DNA from: Pedobacter terrae
Lineage (GTDB): Bacteria > Bacteroidota > Bacteroidia > Sphingobacteriales > Sphingobacteriaceae
Length of the DNA stretch: 64,000 nucleotides
Assembly: GCF_900100705.1 (NCBI RefSeq)
Contig: NZ_FNCH01000022.1
Coordinates: forward strand, 1-64,000
Direction: 5' to 3'
The translations under genes were made by a program, and so were the position numbers. Under the pieces are notes generated by a model, which was given only the letters and a program-made list of their open reading frames with translations, did not search any database and was not told the origin of the DNA. Below are positions 45,701 through 53,434 of the stretch, piece after piece. The stretch's first letter is position 1, and each line of letters opens with the position of its first letter.

Positions 45701-45739
45701 CGCCGCAAAAAAAGCAAGGCACGCCCATAAGTATCGCAT
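42725..45739 (-). CDS. SusC/RagA-type TonB-dependent receptor lacking the usual N-terminal domain (first pair)
   Basis: A 1004-residue protein with signal peptide about 1-24. Unlike the other two SusC proteins here, the mature N-terminus (about 25-90: TTRIKIVSLKDSLQKDSLEQ, then IRKKTLYNKLSGG) shows no carboxypeptidase-regulatory-like fold and no VVxxGY segment before the plug. The plug (about 90-215) has AGLYVQEPSGEPG, PLVVLDGIPLVREH and EVLKDLASTSVYGPRGVNGV. The barrel ends RTYTLGVKMEL. It heads the 11-gene operon, and an operator-like palindrome lies inside its codons 16-20. The altered N-terminus could change TonB coupling. Confidence 0.92.
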   Translation of the reverse strand: MRYLWACLAFFAAFTLNVLPNYAAGKKNHKGLTINYLIFQDTTRIKIVSLKDSLQKDSLEQIRKKTLYNKLSGGIQKDTRDLALFPAISLQQNLKGNFAGLYVQEPSGEPGSMQNMFIRGAAMPLLSKKDLYDAQPLVVLDGIPLVREHPFAFDIQQFDFNRIGPATNLLAGIDMNNIASVEVLKDLASTSVYGPRGVNGVIVLTSKTAVGRYRAISFNSYIGMVQKPFVNTINGKYENSFRQRFYDVYTTNGRYSDDEEYPVYLSDSLNNVYSGKSDWTDLYYKNALVYGINFSLAGGTDRANFRFALGNTKSEGVADETGIDRYSATFNINMKPTKWLLFSTMINANRLNRDRNKTLRDRFAQLNYFPDLSAPLPPNKDFYGSYLQQYKKGFDDNKTNSIQGYAKLEGIFGQFKVVSSFNADYSEGYRDVFYARTLLQGNSYASNYYGFSQRLMMDNKVTYDLNLNKVHDFHFALGQSMQWDIYKYSNAYAYKGVNDYIKINLLDSKPKNDDGTDNGGYLTPVAFPRELTYRFLDKTEDNLLSFYGKADYSFSDKYFLSAILRLDGSSNAQPTSRWFYSPTISAAWNLKNEFLKSNSLVDDLVLRASVGRMGRTFSYDNYTQGPQYTASVGYTGNLTVPGYNAFGVLTRPYQFGWVGYGVPWSYSDQFNIGADVAMLKNRLHVSVDLYSKTDKNQLIGIPAYAEYGYKQAIESGMSVNNMGIDFTVSAQVIAKSKFSWNSAVNFNHNANELKALPRGLDQLVVSNRFLKVGQPVDQYWLLENNGIYTSDADVPTVNGQKLKYKGIVLKAGDPRWKDQNGDNTIDDNDKVLKGHSLPTLSGGFDNNFKYGNWSLGTSFYFNLGRKLINQEMANRFDFVNREGNTDINSVKEITFWEKRGDYSKYPLYNPWSTVIPYRADQDLFLENASFLKLRQVSLGYELGNLLNKKNIKINKFFVYGAVSNIFTITPYTGQDPELVSYDGVDTGYGQPIPRTYTLGVKMEL
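45682..45695. promoter_or_regulatory. Operator-like palindrome inside the first SusC coding region
   Basis: GTAAAACGTTTAAC, whose reverse complement is identical to the core of the site at 27438-27451. It begins 44 bp inside the coding region. It could be chance, but the 14-base identity to a site in front of a separate gene is suggestive. Confidence 0.4.
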
Positions 45740-45883
45740 AGTTAATGGATCTTTTAATTGGTAAAAAAATGATTGCTAAAACTTAGTTTTTCGGAAACGG
45801 CAAGACATGTCTTAGGTTAAAAGGACAGGTACTTTGGCAGTAGTAGTTAGGGATTCTCATAAAATTTAGTTATTTGGTTAATT

Positions 45884-45891
45884 CAAATATA
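45884..45891 (-). promoter_or_regulatory. Candidate -7 box of the double-SusCD operon
   Basis: TATATTTG on the minus strand fits the Bacteroidota sigma-factor consensus TAnnTTTG. The operator palindrome begins 8 bp upstream of it, inside the expected spacer between -33 and -7. No clean -33 TTTG was seen. Confidence 0.5.
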
Positions 45892-45899
45892 TAATATGC

Positions 45900-45911
45900 T
45901 AAAACGTTTTA
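45900..45911. promoter_or_regulatory. LacI-type operator overlapping the operon promoter
   Basis: TAAAACGTTTTA, a perfect 12-bp palindrome with the central CG typical of LacI/GalR sites. Its place within the candidate core promoter predicts repression. Confidence 0.7.
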
Positions 45912-46117
45912 ATAACGAATTGTCATTTTTATGAAATTTTTATTAAATGGCGCAATAATATTTAATTCTAATAAAATAATTGTCAGATAGACAGGTAAAA
46001 AAATAAATATTGTCAGGATACTTTATAAAAGTAACATCTTATAAAACAGGCAGTAAGGATATTTTTAGCCAATAGACACAATAAATGAAACATTTTTTTG
46101 TTGCCAATTCTCAAAAC

Positions 46118-46133
46118 ACTGAAACGTTTTAGT
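46118..46133. promoter_or_regulatory. Distal LacI-type operator
   Basis: ACTGAAACGTTTTAGT, a 16-bp palindrome with one mismatched pair, centred 220 bp upstream of the promoter-proximal site. With the intragenic copy it could allow looping. Confidence 0.6.
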
Positions 46134-46270
46134 ATAAACGGGCAATTTGAAGAAAACAATGAAGCCCAGACGTAAATTAACGTTCAGGCATTAACCAAGC
46201 CTATTATTGGAAGCTAAAATCGGCAGGATCCTAAAGGTAGCTTATGATATAAAACGAAAAGTTAAATCAG

Positions 46271-47806
46271 TTACTTTTCCGTAGCCACCTGGTAAGTAGG
46301 ATCTTCGATAATGTTTACGTCTATAATCTGATCGGCATTTTTCAGTAAGCGTTTACAGTCGCTACTTAAATGTTTTAATTGAAGTTTTTTATCCAACAAA
46401 CGGTAGCGTTCGGTTAGTTTATTTAGCGCATCAATACCCGACATATCAAAAACACGGCTATGCTTAAAATCAATGATAATATGCTGCGGATCGTGTGCCA
46501 CAGCAAACAGCTCATTAAAATGAGCAACTGATCCAAAAAACAAGGGACCAAATATTTCATAAGTTTTTACACCACTGGCATCCGTATATTCATCGGCACG
46601 TATCCGTTTAGCACTTTCCCAGGCAAACACAAGTGCCGAAATAATTACTCCTATTAATACAGCCAATGCCAGATTATGCAGCCAAACGGTAATTACAGCC
46701 ACCAGGATACCAATGAAAATATCCTGCCTTGGCATTTTATTAATCACTTTAAAGCTCATCCATTCAAAAGTGCCAATCGCTACCATCATCATTACACCAA
46801 CCAAAGCAGCCATCGGTACACGGTCGATTACCGGAGCACCAACCAATATGATAACCAGTATGGTTAAGGCTGCAATAATGCCCGATAACCTTGCCCTCGC
46901 ACCTGCTGAGAGATTAACGAGTGTTTGCGCAATCATCGGACAACCACCCATGCCCGTAAAAAAACCGTTTGTAATGTTGGCAATACCTTGTGCAATACTT
47001 TCTCGGTTCCCATTGCCTTTAGTTGCCGTCATTTCATCAACCAGATTCAAAGTAAGCAGGCCTTCTGTTAAGCCCACACCAGCCATAATGAGCGAATAAG
47101 GGAAAATGATCTTGAGCATATCCAGATTTAACGGAACCTTTGGAATGTGAAAGGGTGGAAAACCACCATTTACCGAAGCAATATCCTTAACCAGTTTGGT
47201 ATCAATCCCAAAACCTAAAACGACAAGGAAAACTAAAATAATAGCCACCAGTGAGGACGGAATAGCTTTGGTAATTTTTGGGAGAATAATTACTATGGCA
47301 ATGGTGAGCAATACCAAAGCCAGCATAATATATAAAGGCATACCACTTAACCATTCTACCCTGCCGTTAACAAGGGTTTGGAACTGTGTTAACTGCGACA
47401 TAAAAATAATAACTGCTAAACCGTTAACAAAACCAAACATTACGGGCTGCGGAACCAGCCTTACAAATTTACCAAGTTTAAACAACCCAACCATAATTTG
47501 AATTAGCCCTGCCAAAGCCACAGCAGCAAAAACATATTCTATGCCCTGGCTTTTCATTAATGCAATTAGCACTATTACGGTTGCACCTGCCCCACCAGAT
47601 ACCAAGCCTGGCCTACCGCCTAAAACAGCAGTAACCAAGCCCATAATAAAGGCAGCGTACAAACCTGTTAACGGAGGAAAACCTGCAAGAATAGCAAACG
47701 AAAGTGATTCGGGGATCATGGTCATGGCTACCGTTAAGCCTGCCAGAATTTCGGTTCGGTAATTGATCTTCTTTGAAAAATCGAAAAGTTGCAGGTAGGG
47801 CTTCAT
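46271..47806 (-). CDS. SulP-family inorganic anion transporter with STAS domain
   Basis: A 511-residue inner-membrane protein. The membrane domain (about 1-395) starts with YRTEILAGLTVAMTMIPESLSFAILAG and has the GLYAAFIMGLVTAVLGGRPGLVSGGAGA segment typical of SulP/SLC26 carriers. The C-terminal STAS domain (about 405-500) carries IIIDFKHSRVFDMSGIDALNKL. Family members carry sulfate, bicarbonate or other anions, and the substrate is not visible. There is no link to the SusCD operon beyond the shared direction. Confidence 0.93.
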   Translation of the reverse strand: MKPYLQLFDFSKKINYRTEILAGLTVAMTMIPESLSFAILAGFPPLTGLYAAFIMGLVTAVLGGRPGLVSGGAGATVIVLIALMKSQGIEYVFAAVALAGLIQIMVGLFKLGKFVRLVPQPVMFGFVNGLAVIIFMSQLTQFQTLVNGRVEWLSGMPLYIMLALVLLTIAIVIILPKITKAIPSSLVAIILVFLVVLGFGIDTKLVKDIASVNGGFPPFHIPKVPLNLDMLKIIFPYSLIMAGVGLTEGLLTLNLVDEMTATKGNGNRESIAQGIANITNGFFTGMGGCPMIAQTLVNLSAGARARLSGIIAALTILVIILVGAPVIDRVPMAALVGVMMMVAIGTFEWMSFKVINKMPRQDIFIGILVAVITVWLHNLALAVLIGVIISALVFAWESAKRIRADEYTDASGVKTYEIFGPLFFGSVAHFNELFAVAHDPQHIIIDFKHSRVFDMSGIDALNKLTERYRLLDKKLQLKHLSSDCKRLLKNADQIIDVNIIEDPTYQVATEK

Positions 47807-48015
47807 TAGTTATGTTATTGGAAGCTGCAAATATCTAAATTATTGGCATATTAATTCTTTATAAAAACAGATGCTGAATTAATTCCGACAACAGCCTAAC
47901 ACATAATACCAATAAACGTACTGCTATTATTTACCACTGCCACATGTTTTTTCAAAAGGATACTAAAATACGAAAGAAAAATGCATCCGTTCCGGTAGCA
48001 AAAGATATAGATGAA

Positions 48016-49074
48016 TTAGTTTGGAATAACCCTTTTGCTTTTAAGTTCATCAAACAGATCAAAAAACATTTTCTCAGTATCGATATACTCATGAAAGCCC
48101 ATTTGCCTGGCTTTAGTACCATCTGAAAAGAAATCGTAGTCCCATGAAAAAACAAAGTCGCCAAAGGCCCACGAAGATACTTCTTCGTAACTGTGTTTAA
48201 CAAGGTTATGTTTTTCCTGCAATTGTGTCCATATAGCCGATGTATCGGCCATAATGGTTTGCAAAGGCATTTGAAGCGGAGGGGCAATATCCATTTTAAA
48301 ATAAGCTGCAATTTTAGGCCATAGGTCGTTCCAGCGGATCAGATCTCCATTGGTTATATTAAAGGCCTGATTGGCACCTGCGGGGTTAGTGGCGGCCCAC
48401 ACCGTAGCTTTAGCCAATAATCCGGCATCTGTAATATCTAAAAGTTTATCATAAGCACCCAATTTACCAGGAAAACGCAAAGGCAAACCCAGTTCTTTAG
48501 ATATAGTGGCATAAACCGCAATTACGGAAATCAAATTCATTGGATTACCCAATGCCGTACCTGCAACTACCGATGGGCGAAGCGCAGACCAATTCCATTT
48601 TTTACCTTTCTGCTGTTTCTCCAGAAACTGTTGCTGATCTATATTAAATTCCGGGGGCATATGTCCACCGTCCGTTTCTTTTGCCGGCGTTTTAAAAGGA
48701 CCGTAATGCGCACCGTACACTTTATAACCTTGCATTAAACTGATGTGCTGTAAGTCTTTTGCAATAGGTTCAATAGTGTTAACCACGTTTACAAGCATTG
48801 CCAAATTAGGCGGTACAAGTTCTGCCCACGTTGGTTTATCCTGATACGCGGCAAAAAAAACGTGTGTTACGCTGGTTAAAGGGCTTAATTGTATTTTACT
48901 GTCGTCTGCATTGAGCAGATCAACAGAAATGTACCTGGTTTTGTCCGTATTCTCCCCACCCCTACGCGATAAGCCGATAATATTCCAATCACTAAGGCTT
49001 TCTAAGTGGCGGATTAAATTGCTGCCAATTACACCATTTGCCCCTACAACCAATGCTATTTTACTTTTATTCAT
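48016..49074 (-). CDS. SDR-family oxidoreductase (PRISE/progesterone 5-beta-reductase-like)
   Basis: A 352-residue cytoplasmic protein. VVGANGVIGSNLIRHL is the nucleotide-binding glycine motif, followed by GLSRRG, which suits NADPH binding. HVFFAAYQDKPTW, LMQGYKVYGAHYGPF and SALRPSVVAGTALGNPMN are patterns of the PRISE (iridoid synthase-like) branch of atypical SDRs. Bacterial members reduce enone-type substrates, but the natural substrate here is unknown. It is divergent from an AraC-type gene 66 bp away, its probable regulator. Confidence 0.85.
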   Translation of the reverse strand: MNKSKIALVVGANGVIGSNLIRHLESLSDWNIIGLSRRGGENTDKTRYISVDLLNADDSKIQLSPLTSVTHVFFAAYQDKPTWAELVPPNLAMLVNVVNTIEPIAKDLQHISLMQGYKVYGAHYGPFKTPAKETDGGHMPPEFNIDQQQFLEKQQKGKKWNWSALRPSVVAGTALGNPMNLISVIAVYATISKELGLPLRFPGKLGAYDKLLDITDAGLLAKATVWAATNPAGANQAFNITNGDLIRWNDLWPKIAAYFKMDIAPPLQMPLQTIMADTSAIWTQLQEKHNLVKHSYEEVSSWAFGDFVFSWDYDFFSDGTKARQMGFHEYIDTEKMFFDLFDELKSKRVIPN

Positions 49075-49140
49075 GTCTTTAATCTAAATTGATTTATGTA
49101 AAGATCCTGACAAACCGGAGATATGTTTTTGTAAAATAGT

Positions 49141-49950
49141 ATGATACATTTGTATAAATCTATGATAAAGCGGTATGTCCAATTTCAGCCTATTGTTATT
49201 TCAGCATTTGAAATGAGCAAATGGCGCCACCCTGTACACCGGCATAACCATTATGAACTAATTTATATTGAAAGCGGATCTGGCCAGCACATCATAAATG
49301 AAATTCCAATCGATTATAAAGAAGGAAATCTTTTCTTAATTGGTCCGGAGGAGGAGCATCATTTTAAAATTGACCAGAAAACACAGTTCATTTACATCAA
49401 ATTTACCGATATATACCTCCATCAAAAGGAAAATAGCCCCACTGGTTTACAACACCTGGAATACCTGATCAAAAGCCGTGAAACACATTTTCTAGGTTTC
49501 AACTTTACTGCCGATGATCAGTTGATTGTAGAGCATATCATTGCACTCATCCTAGCACTCAGCAAAAACACAATGCAAAATGAGGCTTTGATCTGGTCGC
49601 AGATCTTAATGCTTTCCGTTATTATGCAGCGTAATATGCCTGAAATTAAAAGCAGTGCAGAACGTTCAAAAAACATTCAAGCCATGTTCTGTTACCTGCA
49701 CAAAAACATTTACCAGCCTAAAAATTTAAAAGCAAGTATAATGGCAGCACATTTTAAGCTTTCAGAAGATTATATTGGTCCTTACTTTAAAAGAAATACA
49801 GGCATAACCTTGCGCCGGTATATCCATGATTACCGTAAAAATTTAATCAGACAAAGGATAGAAAGCGGAAGATCTGGATTAAAACAAATTGCTGCAGAAT
49901 TTGGCCTTGTTGATGAAAGCCATGTAAGTAAGCTTATGCGAATGGCCTGA
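49141..49950 (+). CDS. AraC-family transcriptional regulator
   Basis: A 269-residue protein. An N-terminal cupin sensor shows HPVHRHNHYELIYIESGSGQ and GPEEEHHFKI. The C-terminal double helix-turn-helix (about 180-269) shows MAAHFKLSEDYIGPYFKRNTGITLRRYIHDYR and a second helix pair ending VSKLMRMA, somewhat shorter than usual. The ATG at 49162 (MIKRYVQF) is an alternative start. A TACATTTG word at 49145-49152 resembles a -7 box and would favour the later start. It probably controls the divergent PRISE-type reductase. Confidence 0.88.
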   Translation: MIHLYKSMIKRYVQFQPIVISAFEMSKWRHPVHRHNHYELIYIESGSGQHIINEIPIDYKEGNLFLIGPEEEHHFKIDQKTQFIYIKFTDIYLHQKENSPTGLQHLEYLIKSRETHFLGFNFTADDQLIVEHIIALILALSKNTMQNEALIWSQILMLSVIMQRNMPEIKSSAERSKNIQAMFCYLHKNIYQPKNLKASIMAAHFKLSEDYIGPYFKRNTGITLRRYIHDYRKNLIRQRIESGRSGLKQIAAEFGLVDESHVSKLMRMA

Positions 49951-50148
49951 GGCCTAACATGGTAAGCCTATTCTAAAATCAATGGAGAACAAATGTTTCA
50001 GTAAACTTTGGTGAATGAACATTTTTCCATTGGGCAAGTGAAAAAAGAGATCACGCAGAAAGATTGACAAAAAATGGTCAGTATAGTGTAGCGTCTACCA
50101 TTATCATATCGTTTTACAGAAACAATTCATCTAAATCACAAAACCGCT

Positions 50149-50766
50149 ATGAAAAACCTACTATTGCTATTAGTTACTGTTTTTACAATTGTTTCTTGTA
50201 AAAAATCAGAAAGATACGGTCCGCTAAACTTAAAAAACGGACAGGAAGTTGAACTGCTGGTCAGCCATCGTTATGGTGCAGATAATGATCTGCTATTAAA
50301 GCTACCTGGTAATGTAGATGCTGGCGCTTCGCTATCTGGTTTTGATGAGCGTGAACCTGGCTACACTTACCGTGTTAAAGCGAGGTTTAATCGCGATGAA
50401 GTGCCTTTACAGGATGGACCTGAATATTATTTTGTTTTCGAAAAGGTAATTAGCAAAGAGCAGTATAAAGGAAGTGAATCTTTTATTGTGCAGCTCATCA
50501 CCAATTACGTTGTTGGCGGGCCAAATATCAGGCTCAGCAAAACAGGAAACGATTATTATATGATTCCAGATAAGTTACAGCTCACTTATGCCAACAGTAC
50601 CGTTCAGAACGAGTTGGAGGAAATCTGGCTGAACGCACAGGAAATCCGTGCAAACTGGCAAAATGGACAACGTCCTAAATGGAAAGCCATTAAAGCTACG
50701 GTAGTACACGATCCGCAGAAATTTGGAAAGGCCTATCTGGTGCAGCAAATACAGTTTATTGATTAA
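50149..50766 (+). CDS. Small lipoprotein, weakly DUF4377-like
   Basis: A 205-residue protein with a lipoprotein signal (MKNLLLLLVTVFTIVSC, Cys17). GFDEREPGYTYRVKARFNRD and YYFVFEKVISKEQYKG recall DUF4377-type domains, but I cannot be certain. No catalytic residues were recognised. It is a stand-alone gene followed by an inverted repeat at 50849-50902. The function is unknown. Confidence 0.7.
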   Translation: MKNLLLLLVTVFTIVSCKKSERYGPLNLKNGQEVELLVSHRYGADNDLLLKLPGNVDAGASLSGFDEREPGYTYRVKARFNRDEVPLQDGPEYYFVFEKVISKEQYKGSESFIVQLITNYVVGGPNIRLSKTGNDYYMIPDKLQLTYANSTVQNELEEIWLNAQEIRANWQNGQRPKWKAIKATVVHDPQKFGKAYLVQQIQFID

Positions 50767-50848
50767 TGAGAGTATGGGGCTGAGGTAAAAGGGATCATTT
50801 AGGATGGACATAAAGCCTGCATCCATCCCCTTCACCCAATGCAATTTA

Positions 50849-50902
50849 ACCACAGATAAAAAAGGGTGCACACAGATATAATAATCCGTGTAAATCTGTG
50901 GT
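50849..50902. repeat. Inverted repeat (ACCACAGAT family)
   Basis: ACCACAGAT (50849-50857) pairs with ATCTGTGGT (50894-50902), and CACACAGAT pairs imperfectly with ATCCGTGT inside. It lies between two convergent genes. The layout is similar to 7770-7872 and 59711-59774. Confidence 0.75.
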
Positions 50903-50990
50903 CAAAACCTTAACTTCAGTCGAGAGGACGACCCTAACTCTACGTGCTTTGCATCTTCCCTTAGCGGTCTTTCCGGTAAAACAAATGAGA

Positions 50991-52145
50991 TTAGCTCTTT
51001 TGATCTGCATAGGCAACATCGTAAAGATGATTGGGCTTCAAATAGATCACATTATTTTGAAAATCAAAAACGGTATTAAATCTTTTCAATATATCGGTTC
51101 CAAGGTAATGAACGTTAATACCTGGCATGGGTTTATTTTGTTCCATCACCTGAGCCGGTACATTTTTGAGTTCAAAACCGCCGATTTTTAAACTTTGAAG
51201 TTTTACCGTAGTTACCGGCACTTCATTACCTTTTACCCCATGCATCATTACCTTATTGATCACTTCCATTTTTTCAGTTGGAAACTTCATTTCACGCAGC
51301 AAATCTTTATCCAGCATAGCCGTACGCTGGTAGCCTAAATCGAACATAAACAGGCTTTTATTTTTGGTTCCGCTTTGCGACATTTCACTTTCTATAAAAG
51401 GTTTATTTTTAATATAAGTGAGCTTAAACCTGGTATATTGTTTACCCTGTAAAATCTCTTTTGGCATGACAGAATGCACCATCATTTTATTTTGATCATA
51501 ATCCAGCACTACAATCATACCATCAAATATATCCCAGCCTAACAAACCATCTGTTTCATTCCCTGCCAATTCTATATCATAAATTTTGCTTTTGTAAGTA
51601 TGGTTTCCAATTTTGACATCATAATCGGTATCGTAAAGCCTGGGCTTCGATTTCACTTTTGTGGCCAGTGCAGCGTTAGTAAAGTCTATGTCATTTGCAC
51701 CTGAATCAAAATTCATCAACAGCGAATCTGTGCCATTGAAAACGATAGGTAAGAAATTCGTATTGTATTTGTTCACAAAAAAAGGTATCGTGTCATGAAT
51801 TTCGGGCGATACTTTACTGAAGTTTTTGAGCATCGGGGCAACGATTTGGGTAAGGCAAGAATCTTTCCCGTTTAATAAAACTATAAATTCCTTTTTTTGC
51901 CCCGGGCTGATGTTGAAAACAATTGAATCAATATCTGTTTTGAATTTTACCGTTTTAGACTTCGTAAACTTACCAGTAGTAAAAACGTCAAGTTTCACTT
52001 TAGGATTAATATACCAGCGTGATATTGCATGATGCTCTTCATAAATTTTTGCCTGACCAGCGCTTGCCTTTACCACTGGCAGTTTGTTCTGAGCGAAGAC
52101 AGAAATGTTAAGCAGGAGGGTTAAAACAGGCAATATTCGTTTCAT
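50991..52145 (-). CDS. Secreted retropepsin-like aspartyl protease
   Basis: A 384-residue protein with signal peptide about 1-19 (ISVFAQ). The first catalytic motif DSGA is at 147-150, and DGLLGWDIFDGMIVVLDY at 199-216 is the typical flap-to-strand segment. A second motif, DLGYQR, at 269-274 replaces the classical second DT/SG. Two lobes of about 110 residues follow the aspartyl-protease layout. It is probably periplasmic. The substrate is unknown. It is convergent with the small lipoprotein gene. Confidence 0.82.
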   Translation of the reverse strand: MKRILPVLTLLLNISVFAQNKLPVVKASAGQAKIYEEHHAISRWYINPKVKLDVFTTGKFTKSKTVKFKTDIDSIVFNISPGQKKEFIVLLNGKDSCLTQIVAPMLKNFSKVSPEIHDTIPFFVNKYNTNFLPIVFNGTDSLLMNFDSGANDIDFTNAALATKVKSKPRLYDTDYDVKIGNHTYKSKIYDIELAGNETDGLLGWDIFDGMIVVLDYDQNKMMVHSVMPKEILQGKQYTRFKLTYIKNKPFIESEMSQSGTKNKSLFMFDLGYQRTAMLDKDLLREMKFPTEKMEVINKVMMHGVKGNEVPVTTVKLQSLKIGGFELKNVPAQVMEQNKPMPGINVHYLGTDILKRFNTVFDFQNNVIYLKPNHLYDVAYADQKS

Positions 52146-52370
52146 GAGCGATAAATGAATTTAGATTTTAGACTTACAGTGAATTATTGATGGCTGCCAT
52201 CGATACTAAATATAAAAAGAATTGCTAAACTTTGTAATTTTCCATGCATTTAAGTTTGGAGCAACGATAAACCATCTTGAGTTGTTTAAATGATTAGCAT
52301 CCTACATTTCAGTCGCGTTTAACCCCTTAACTTGTCGTTTTTGCACACGAACATCTTTAAGCAACGGTAG

Positions 52371-52378
52371 TATCTTTG
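52371..52378 (+). promoter_or_regulatory. Candidate -7 box of the VOC gene
   Basis: TATCTTTG matches TAnnTTTG and lies 23 bp before the ATG, giving a short leader. A TTTTG word lies about 27 bp upstream, a little far for the -33 element. Confidence 0.45.
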
Positions 52379-52401
52379 GATAACTAAATAAGAAAACAAT
52401 T

Positions 52402-52815
52402 ATGGCAACTCAAATTTTTGTAAACCTGGCTGTTAACGATCTTGACCGATCTATAGCATTTTTCACCAAACTCGGTTATACTTTTAACGCGCAATTTACC
52501 AACGAAAAAGCAACCTGTATGATCATCAGCGATACGATTTACGTGATGCTGCTCACCAGAACTTTTTTCCAAACCTTTACCGAAAAAGAAATTATAGATG
52601 CCCACAAAGCCATAGAAACCTCTCTTGCCATATCAGCCGATAGTAAAGAGGCGGTTAACGAAATGGTAGATAAAGCGGTAGCTGCCGGTGCCACTATACC
52701 TAATCCGGCTACTGATTACGGATTTATGTACCAGCACAGTTTTGATGACCTTGATGGCCACCATTGGGAATATGTATGGATGGACCCGAACGGCATGCCT
52801 CAACAGCAAGAGTAA
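52402..52815 (+). CDS. VOC-family (glyoxalase/bleomycin-resistance fold) protein
   Basis: A 137-residue cytoplasmic protein. Two beta-alpha-beta-beta-beta modules are visible: IFVNLAVNDLDRSIAFFTKLGY and MYQHSFDDLDGHHWEYVWMD. The subfamily resembles extradiol-dioxygenase-like lactoylglutathione lyase proteins of unknown substrate. His and Glu residues in the second module (HHWEY) could bind metal. It is a single gene. Confidence 0.9.
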   Translation: MATQIFVNLAVNDLDRSIAFFTKLGYTFNAQFTNEKATCMIISDTIYVMLLTRTFFQTFTEKEIIDAHKAIETSLAISADSKEAVNEMVDKAVAAGATIPNPATDYGFMYQHSFDDLDGHHWEYVWMDPNGMPQQQE

Positions 52816-53434
52816 TTTAGATGTGACTTTAAGAGCCTATTTAATTTTTATTACAAAATAGCCTTTGCTGTCACACCGAGGGTTAATTAATTGTTTAAAA
52901 TCAATATGAGGGACATATAATTGTCTTCTCTTGTCCCAGGGACGCGGTCCTGCCTCGGCTCGCCGCCGCCCAAGGGCTCTTTCTTTTTGGCATCAAAAAG
53001 ACCAGCGAAGCTAGCCTGGATTTCGATTTCTTGTGATGGATATTCGCGCTATTTTTGCGTTTTTGGAAGAATCGTATTATCGATTCGACGTTATTCTCTT
53101 CCAATAATTAACAGTCCAAATGCTGCAAGGTATCGACTAGCCTTTGTTTACCACCTTAACTTAAGTGGTGAGCATGCCGTTAGACAGGCAAAAAGTGGAA
53201 ATAGGAATTAGCAAGTTTGGCAAGCTGCATTTCCACTATTCGCACCTCATCTTTCCCTTCTCGAAGCAAATTGTAGCCTTATTATCGAAATTAGCTTCTT
53301 TTGGTAAGAAACAAGATTGAATTAAAATTCATGTTGAAGCTTTTTCAGTATATCAATTATTTCCACAAAGTACATTATTATTGCACGATTTAATTTTTTG
53401 CTTGATATTTGAGTTTAGGTTTTGTACTGTCTTT
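52816..53434. other. 619-bp non-coding region, possible mobile-element relic
   Basis: It has a GC-richer patch (52930-53010), an imperfect ACCACCTTAA/TTAAGTGGT hairpin (53149-53168), TTGGAAGA/TCTTCCAA arms (53063-53105) and one short open frame (53174-53320). The sequence style resembles fragments seen near conjugative transposons in this phylum, from memory only. Confidence 0.35.
53174..53320 (+). CDS. Possible small ORF, 48 residues, unknown
   Basis: It starts ATG CCG TTA and encodes a basic, aromatic-rich peptide (VEIGISKFGKLHFHYSHLIF) ending GKKQD. The composition is more protein-like than random AT-rich sequence, but there is no clear ribosome site and no known domain. It may be a remnant of a longer mobile-element gene. 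Confidence 0.2.
   Translation: MPLDRQKVEIGISKFGKLHFHYSHLIFPFSKQIVALLSKLASFGKKQD

Larger units (their letters stand above)
45740..46270 (-). promoter_or_regulatory. Control region of the double-SusCD operon
   Basis: 531 bp of AT-rich sequence between SulP and the first SusC gene. It contains a TATATTTG box (45891-45884, minus strand) matching TAnnTTTG, giving a leader of about 140 nt, and two AAACGTTTT palindromes. Nothing else is recognised. The SulP stop lies at the right edge. Confidence 0.6.

Noticed and set aside
38902..45739. The two SusC/SusD pairs as a recent identical duplication
   Set aside because: The proteins differ strongly in N-terminal domain, length and motifs, so any duplication is old or the pairs have separate origins.
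47944..48126. Plus-strand open frame at the end of the SDR gene
   Set aside because: It is a shadow of the minus-strand reductase plus a little intergenic sequence, with no recognisable domain.
52901..53104. Minus-strand open frame of 67 residues in the non-coding patch
   Set aside because: It begins in inverted-repeat arms, has no recognisable domain and shows typical translated-repeat composition. It is treated as part of the possible relic instead.
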